A stretch of 64,000 bases of DNA from Symbiodinium microadriaticum (taxonomy: Eukaryota > Sar > Dinophyceae > Suessiales > Symbiodiniaceae), in the NCBI GenBank assembly GCA_001939145.1, contig LSRX01000794.1:1-64000 (forward strand), written 5' to 3'. A model generated the notes under the pieces. The model did no database searches, had not been told where the DNA came from, and saw nothing but the letters and a program-made list of their open reading frames with translations. A program made the position numbers and the translations under genes. This document shows, piece by piece, positions 57,601 through 64,000 of this stretch (position 1 is the first letter of the stretch; each line of letters opens with the position of its first letter).

Positions 57601-60600
57601 AAGTTTTGAATGGGCCCGAAAGGGCCCAAAGGGTTGAATGGGCCCGAAAGGGCCCAAAGTTTTGAATGGGCCCGAAAGGGCCCAAAGGGTTGAATGGGCC
57701 CGAAAGGGCCCAAAGTTTTGAATGGGCCCGAAAGGGCCCAAAGGGTTGAATGGGCCCGAAAGGGCCCAAAGTTTTGAATGGGCCCGAAAGGGCCCAAAGG
57801 GTTGAATGGGCCCGAAAGGGCCCAAAGTTTTGAATGGGCCCGAAAGGGCCCAAAGGGTTGAATGGGCCCGAAAGGGCCCAAAGTTTTGAATGGGCCCGAA
57901 AGGGCCCAAAGGGTTGAATGGGCCCGAAAGGGCCCAAAGTTTTGAATGGGCCCGAAAGGGCCCAAAGGGTTGAATGGGCCCGAAAGGGCCCAAAGTTTTG
58001 AATGGGCCCGAAAGGGCCCAAAGGGTTGAATGGGCCCGAAAGGGCCCAAAGTTTTGAATGGGCCCGAAAGGGCCCAAAGGGTTGAATGGGCCCGAAAGGG
58101 CCCAAAGTTTTGAATGGGCCCGAAAGGGCCCAAAGGGTTGAATGGGCCCGAAAGGGCCCAAAGTTTTGAATGGGCCCGAAAGGGCCCAAAGGGTTGAATG
58201 GGCCCGAAAGGGCCCAAAGTTTTGAATGGGCCCGAAAGGGCCCAAAGGGTTGAATGGGCCCGAAAGGGCCCAAAGTTTTGAATGGGCCCGAAAGGGCCCA
58301 AAGGGTTGAATGGGCCCGAAAGGGCCCAAAGTTTTGAATGGGCCCGAAAGGGCCCAAAGGGTTGAATGGGCCCGAAAGGGCCCAAAGTTTTGAATGGGCC
58401 CGAAAGGGCCCAAAGGGTTGAATGGGCCCGAAAGGGCCCAAAGTTTTGAATGGGCCCGAAAGGGCCCAAAGGGTTGAATGGGCCCGAAAGGGCCCAAAGT
58501 GTTGAATGGGCCCGAAAGGGCCCAAAGGGTTGAATGGGCCCGAAAGGGCCCAAAGGGTTGAATGGGCCCGAAAGGGCCCAAAGGGTTGAATGGGCCCGAA
58601 AGGGCCCAAAGGGTTGAATGGGCCCGAAAGGGCCCAAAGGGTTGAATGGGCCCGAAAGGGCCCAAAGGGTTGAATGGGCCCGAAAGGGCCCAAAGGGTTG
58701 AATGGGCCCGAAAGGGCCCAAAGGGTTGAATGGGCCCGAAAGGGCCCAAAGGGTTGAATGGGCCCGAAAGGGCCCAAAGGGTTGAATGGGCCCGAAAGGG
58801 CCCAAAGGGTTGAATGGGCCCGAAAGGGCCCAAAGGGTTGAATGGGCCCGAAAGGGCCCAAAGGGTTGAATGGGCCCGAAAGGGCCCAAAGGGTTGAATG
58901 GGCCCGAAAGGGCCCAAAGGGTTGAATGGGCCCGAAAGGGCCCAAAGGGTTGAATGGGCCCGAAAGGGCCCAAAGGGTTGAATGGGCCCGAAAGGGCCCA
59001 AAGGGTTGAATGGGCCCGAAAGGGCCCAAAGGGTTGAATGGGCCCGAAAGGGCCCAAAGGGTTGAATGGGCCCGAAAGGGCCCAAAGGGTTGAATGGGCC
59101 CGAAAGGGCCCAAAGGGTTGAATGGGCCCGAAAGGGCCCAAAGGGTTGAATGGGCCCGAAAGGGCCCAAAGGGTTGAATGGGCCCGAAAGGGCCCAAAGG
59201 GTTGAATGGGCCCGAAAGGGCCCAAAGGGTTGAATGGGCCCGAAAGGGCCCAAAGTTTTGAATGGGCCCGAAAGGGCCCAAAGGGTTGAATGGGCCCGAA
59301 AGGGCCCAAAGTTTTGAATGGGCCCGAAAGGGCCCAAAGGGTTGAATGGGCCGGAAAGGGCCCAAAGTTTTGAATGGGCCCGAAAGGTTGAATGGGCCCG
59401 AAAAGGCCCAAAGTTTTGAATGGGCCCGAAAGGGCCCAAAGGGTTGAATGAGCCCGAAAGGGCCTAAAGGGTTGAATGAGCCCGAAAGGGCTCAAAGTTT
59501 TGAATGGGCCCGAAAGGGCCCAAAGGGTTGAAGGGCCCGAAAGGGTTTTTTGAGTCTTGAATGGGCCCGAAAAGGCTCAAGAAAGGTTTGAAGGGCCCTT
59601 TGATTTCTGAATGGGCCCGAAAGAGCCCAAAGGGTTGAAGGGCCCGAAAGGGTTGATCGAAAGTGCCTTTTGATTTCTGAATGGGCACGAAAGAGCCCAA
59701 AAGGGTTGAAGGGGCCGACAGGGATTCCAGAATGGCCCCGAAAAATCCGAAATGTTTGAAGGGCCCGAAAGGGCCCTTTGATTTCTGAATGGGCCCGAAA
59801 CGGCCCAAAGGGTCAAAGGGCCCGAAAGGGCCTTTTGATTTCTGGATGGGCCCGAAAGGGCCCTTTGATTTGTGAATGGGCCCGAAAGGGACCATACAAA
59901 CAGGGAGAGGGCCATTTTGTTGAATGGGCCCGCAAGGGCCCACATTGTTCTCAATCCTGGACCCTTAAGTTCTTAAGATCCGAGCCCCAATTCCCAAAAT
60001 CTTTCAATGTATAATCCCTAGACCCCAATCCACGAAACGCTTATTTAAGCGCAGGAAATTTGCTCATTGACATTGTTTTCAACTGACTGACCAGTCTCAA
60101 ACACTTGACTAGAGGCCACGGCGCACAGCGCACACTTTGCCTGGTGGCGTGTGTGGAACTGAGGGCAAACGCCGAAGCCCCAAATCCTAAAACCCTCAAC
60201 CCTATAAACCCTAATCCCTAATATCCCAAAGCCCTCAAACTTAAACACCAAACCACTAAACTCTTAAAAGAAGAAATAAAGACAAGCCCCAAGTGGTTGT
60301 AGTTGTTCTTCCTCAGGATGCCGAGGAGGCCAAGGCAGAGTCGAAGAGTAACCCGCAGGAGCTCGGTGGGCTGTTGTGCGGTTTTACAGAGCCACGGTTT
60401 AGGGTTTCGGGTTTAGGCTGTAGGGTTTGGGGTTTAGGTTTTAGGGTCTAGGGTGTCGGGTTTAGGGTCATGGTAGTTCCTTTATGGGGGTTACCTTGTA
60501 TTAGAGAGTCAGTCTCGTTCCTTTGGGGGGTTATCTTTTGGAAATGATAGAACCCTAAATAGAAATTGGATAACTACATGTAGTCTCCATGGTAATTCCT

Positions 60601-62965
60601 TTTGGGGTTTACCTGGCACAGTCCTAAATATGAAATTGGACAAAGCAGTAAAAGGAACTACAATGAAGACTTTAGGTACTTTAGGTAGTATAGTACTCAT
60701 GAAGCTGATCCTTATGACAGATCTTGTAGTAACATCCTTATAATACCCGGCATAGCAAATGATTCCCCCTTTGGTGACCCGTTTAGTCGCCCGTCTTAGA
60801 GAACTCTACAATGAACCTGAAGTACCCTAGATCTGGGTCGTTGTTGGATACAATTGAACATTTTGGTTATAATGAACCCTAATAAGGATTAAAAATTGAG
60901 CATGTTTGATATGGCCCCAGCAGGGAGCCAGTTACCAAATGATGCACCCTAAACGTACCTGTGTGCGAGAAAGGGGGGGAGGGGCTCCGGGTTCCCATGG
61001 GCTGGTCCAGGGTTGTACGGTGTTGGCTATGGGCTTGCTAAAGCCGACAGGATCTGGGGTCGAGAGTTTCATGGTTGAGGCTCCGGGCGAGAAACACGGA
61101 CCTACTAGTGGACCTAATAGGGCTTATGAGGCTTCTTGATTAAGGATTTGTGGTTTAGGTTGTGGGTTTGGGGCTGTTGCTGTCAAGTTTCATACATGGT
61201 TGCCATCTGCCACGAGCTTTACACACCTGCGTTTCTTCACACGTGTATTGACTGAACGGTGCATATGTTTACTGTGATTATCGCAGGGTCGGTCCGGTTT
61301 GCGTCAACAGTGGCTAGTGCTGTACATATCTCTCGGTTTTCCAGGGGTGCCCAGTGTTCTTTCAATGGCATCGCAAAGGACTTCTGTGCTAAGTAGCGCC
61401 CGCAACACTGAAGACCAGACTGTATTGTGGGGGCCTGAATGGATACCAACGCTACTCATTACTCTTCCTTAGAGTTCCTCAATTATGGAGGCGCCATGAT
61501 TTTTCCTCAAGGCCCTATTCCGATTCTGAAGGCCCCTACCTTATTCGGAATCCTAAACCCCAAACCCTAAACTTATTCCGATTCTGAAGGCCCCTACCTT
61601 ATTCGGAACCCTTAAAACCCTAAACCCTAAACTTATTACGCTTGGGATGCTTTCCCGAGAGCTAGTGGCAGATTGTGGCTGGAGGCTCTTAGTCCCAGGT
61701 CACAGTTCTGAGGAGCGCCTTGCGACCAGCAGTAGAGGGTTTAGGGCTTATAGGGTTTAGGGTAGTATAGGGTTTAGGGCTTAGGGTTTAGGGTAGTATA
61801 GGGTTTAGGGCTTAGGGTTTAGGGTAGTATAGAAACGGTCTTGTAGTAACACCCCATGATAATATGCCCGGAATAGTAAAGCTATGGTACCCGTAGTTTA
61901 TGCCCTTATAGTAGCCCTTGTAAGGGCTCTTAGAATATCCGTTATAATACCCCTTGTGATATCTGGAAAATATCCCTTTTAGCAACTCCAACTTAAATCA
62001 TCGTCCCCCAGCACTTGCCAAAGGAGCGAAGCCAGATCCTCTCTCTCATGGCACCTGGTCCGAAGTTGGTTTAGGGCTCATATAGGGTTTAAGGTTTCGG
62101 TAGATTGATGTGATGAACAGTCTGTTAGGGTTTAGGGTTTAGGGTGTGTTTTGTTATTTTGTTTTTGACGGGGGCGGGTGTTAGACTATCTGTTTGTGCG
62201 ATTCTGGTTCCCTGCGTAATGCTCCCCTCCTCACCTTGTTTGGAAGCGTCGTGCGACCTGCGCAAGCACATTTGGGGTGCCTCTTGTGCGGGCTCCTTCC
62301 CCAGTACAAGGAAAAGGTTCCAAGGCCTAAACCTGAAACCCTAAACCTGAACCGGAACCCCTGGCAACGAAGAGCCGCCCCACGTGGAGGTTCGCCAGCT
62401 GGATGCCCACCGGGTCACTACCTGGGGCAAGATCGCCGAGGATCACAGCACCCTGAAACGAAAAGCCTGAGTTCGTAAGGTTATAAAGTAGTTTAAGGTT
62501 TCTTCTGATACTGCTACTTGTGCTTCAGACCCGCTACTAGTAACGGTTTGTTCCAGAAACCTTCTCCTTCTTATAAAACGTGGTTGCAACAGATCTGGAG
62601 AGGAAGGGCCCATGGCATGTGCAGACGCTCTATGTCATACTATGTTTTATAGCAACACAGAGAGTGTAAGTACGTCTGCGCTTCTGTGCACAGCATACGC
62701 TGCTGGGTCTACACGCTGGCTTCTGCTGGTCATGGCACCTTGCTAATGGCTTCTGCCGATTGTGGCACCGTGCTTGTGGCTTCTGCTGATCGTGGCATCC
62801 GCCGTTTCACAGCTTCTTTAAGCCATCCGCTCGACGCCAAAACATGTTTCAAGGCTACTCAGCAAGAAACCAGCTCCGCTAGTTTCGGCTTTACATGGAG
62901 AAGGCCTGAGTATCAACATGCTGCTACTCCTTAATTATTACTATTGTTGTGATTATTATTAGTAT

Positions 62966-63022
<57 letters not shown>

Positions 63023-63038
63023 CACAACAACAACAACA

Positions 63039-63093
<55 letters not shown>

Positions 63094-63938
63094 GCAGCAG
63101 CAGTAAACAGCAGCACGAGTTGGGGCCTGAGGGCTTTGTGGTTCAAGATCTCCGCGGGCCTGAGCCACCCAACCCCTCCGGATCATCCAACAGCTGAGTC
63201 TCAAACATGATCTGGACTGCGAAACCTTCAATCATGTACCCAAAAGGGTTCCTTTAAGGGATTCTTTAATTTTAGGGTACTATAAGACTATCAGGGTTTT
63301 GGGTTTAAGGCACTCACTCCCTCCCAAAGCCGGTTGCCCTTCACAATCGCCACTCAGGAAACCTTGGCCACTGCCTGGAGATGCCCGGCGTTCGTCAGGG
63401 CTAGCAAAAGCAGTTAAAAGGTAAGTCAAAGCTAGCCATCGAGGGAGGTGAGGCCCAACGAAAAGCTGGGGAATCCGAGATTCGGGGGAGTTGCTCAACG
63501 ATTCGACGCAAATGGCTGGGTTGCGGTCACCACGGTATCCTTGTGTTCTAAGGAAGCTACTGAGAACGTGTTTGAACTCCCGGGCGAGCCAATATCACAC
63601 CCTAGTTGAGTTAAGCCTTGAACCCTAAACGCGGATCCGATAGCCGGAGCGCCGAGGAAGCTACAGGGCTTTCTGCAGACATCTCAGCTGGGTGATCACG
63701 GAGCCAAACTGCTTGAGGACCTTTGGCCCAATCACCCAAGAAAACGTAAGAGGCTTCAAGGTCTCTATTAGGGTTTAGGGTTTAGGGTTTGTGGCCTTTG
63801 CTTTGGGAGCTTTCAGTAGCTAAAGGAAGCGATTCCTTTCCTCCTCACTGTTTAATGACCGTTTTGAGCTCCCAGAACGCCCCCTGCCCGTCAAGAACAG
63901 ACGAAGGCCGACGACCGACAGCCTCGTGCCTCTGCCCG
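54315..63938 (+). CDS. multi-exon helical protein, possibly the kinesin tail
   Basis: Six exons join in one frame. 54315-54390 (ALSKVASMVRELEVLAQEER), 56422-56496 (APDRLAEVRREFARIEQAEE; GC donor at 56497), 60317-60364 (DAEEAKAESKSNPQEL; GTGGGC donor), about 62373-62455 (HVEVRQLDAHRVTTWGKIAE; GA donor inferred), 63657-63745 (LQGFLQTSQLGDHGAKLLED; GTAAGA donor), 63876-63938 (RPLPVKNRRRPTTDSLVPLP; GT donor). The first three are charged coiled coil, the next two mixed, the last basic and proline-rich. The frame is still open at the end of the window. The intron 56497-60316 holds the 28-base satellite and 54391-56421 the telomere-variant array. Belonging to the kinesin gene is possible from strand and order but not shown; the phase link to 48945 is missing. 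If the GA donor is wrong, the fourth exon ends at TGA 62468-62470 and would be a C-terminus. Confidence 0.6.
54563..54625. repeat. TG/TA/TG microsatellite
   Basis: (TG)n-(TA)n-(TG)n compound tract. Confidence 0.9.
55527..56068. repeat. telomere-variant tandem array
   Basis: About 540 bases made of TTTAGGG, TCTAGGG, TCTATAGGG and TCTAGAGGG units, in one orientation. Longer blocks recur, such as several TCTAGAGGG then TCTATAGGG then TTTAGGG TCTAGGG TTTAGGG, giving a higher-order pattern. It lies in the intron before the exon at 56422; a CCCTAAA block lies just upstream at 55345-55415. Confidence 0.93.
57020..59530. repeat. 28-base hairpin satellite, about 90 copies
   Basis: The unit is gggcccgaaagggcccaaag followed by ggttgaat (type B) or ttttgaat (type A). 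GGGCCC-GAAA-GGGCCC is a perfect hairpin with a GNRA-type loop. From about 57470 to 58495, A and B alternate strictly, making a 56-base higher-order unit of about 18 copies. From about 58520 to 59245 only type B occurs. Both ends are mixed and more diverged. The minus strand of the unit has no stop codon in any phase, which explains the very long open frames. Confidence 0.97.
59531..59950. repeat. diverged edge of the 28-base satellite
   Basis: Longer, irregular units keep gggcccgaaagggccc-type cores with inserted tttgatttctgaat segments. This looks like the older edge of the array. Confidence 0.85.
60397..62372. other. intron, no gene seen
   Basis: TTTAGGG motifs follow the exon at 60317. 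A diverged family 3 relative is at 60466-60680. A direct repeat of about 62 bases lies at 61510-61630, and telomere-like units with a repeated tagggtagtata segment at 61735-61830. Confidence 0.5.
61510..61630. repeat. tandem duplication of about 62 bases
   Basis: The segment ttccgattctgaaggcccct ... ccctaaacttatt is present twice in a row, with small differences in the CCCTAAA part. Confidence 0.85.
62965..63098. repeat. CTA trinucleotide array
   Basis: (CTA)n with a short CAA segment in the middle. The Thr and Ser homopolymer frames are products of the repeat. Confidence 0.95.
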
Positions 63939-64000
63939 GTTCAGGGCTTACTGTATGAGGGGCTTAGGGTTTAGGCTTAGGGCTTGGGGGTGCTAAACCC

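Noticed and set aside
56946-59495. Open frames of 791-849 residues on the minus strand
   Set aside because: They exist in all three frames because the 28-base satellite has no minus-strand stop; no start context, domain or unique sequence supports a gene.
57020-59530. CRISPR-like regular array
   Set aside because: The repeats are head-to-tail with no unique spacers, and the window is eukaryotic.

Overview
This is nuclear DNA of a eukaryote, almost certainly a dinoflagellate or close alveolate relative. Six things point there. (1) Telomere-type CCCTAAA/TTTAGGG motifs are scattered through the window. (2) Introns use GT, GC and GA donors, with acceptors mostly of the form AG|G. (3) Every exon I can support is on the + strand, as in the unidirectional gene blocks of dinoflagellates. 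(4) A 21-base stretch matching a relict dinoflagellate spliced leader (17 of 21) lies 50 bases before the start of one gene. (5) The window is rich in microsatellites. (6) I see no bacterial operon structure. The species cannot be named from this sequence. One 123-base N gap lies at 39109-39231, and single Ns at 18705, 51701 and 55859.

Layout. At 3.9-27.4 kb there is a series of short + strand exons of one or more proteins I do not recognise; most neighbouring exons from 10.2 to 27.4 kb join in phase. Inside one of its introns (12.1-15.4 kb) lies a two-exon secreted arylsulfatase with a complete set of catalytic residues. At 27.8-43.6 kb a kinesin motor domain (kinesin-3-like) is split over about 20 exons of roughly 20-90 bases; switch, P-loop and tubulin-binding motifs appear in order and nearly all exon phases match. 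Inside a kinesin intron (37143-39431) is an intact single-exon gene for a secreted protein with two near-identical NTF2/SnoaL-like domains; the relict spliced leader in front of it marks it as a likely retroposed cDNA. At 46-49 kb there are coiled-coil exons, probably the kinesin stalk. At 54.3-63.9 kb six further exons join in phase into a helical protein; this may be the kinesin tail or a separate gene.

The rest is intron or spacer. Intron ends are often marked by telomere-like motifs in opposite orientation: TTTAGGG just after an exon and CCCTAAA just before the next, so the two ends of an intron could pair. Introns also hold three small inverted-repeat element families, long hairpins, compound microsatellites, a 540-base array of telomere-variant repeats (55.5-56.1 kb), and about 2.5 kb of a 28-base satellite (57.0-59.5 kb). 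Each satellite unit can fold into a six-base-pair GC hairpin closed by a GAAA tetraloop.

Gene models were built by eye from motifs, splice dinucleotides and phase. Exon edges marked uncertain need transcript data.
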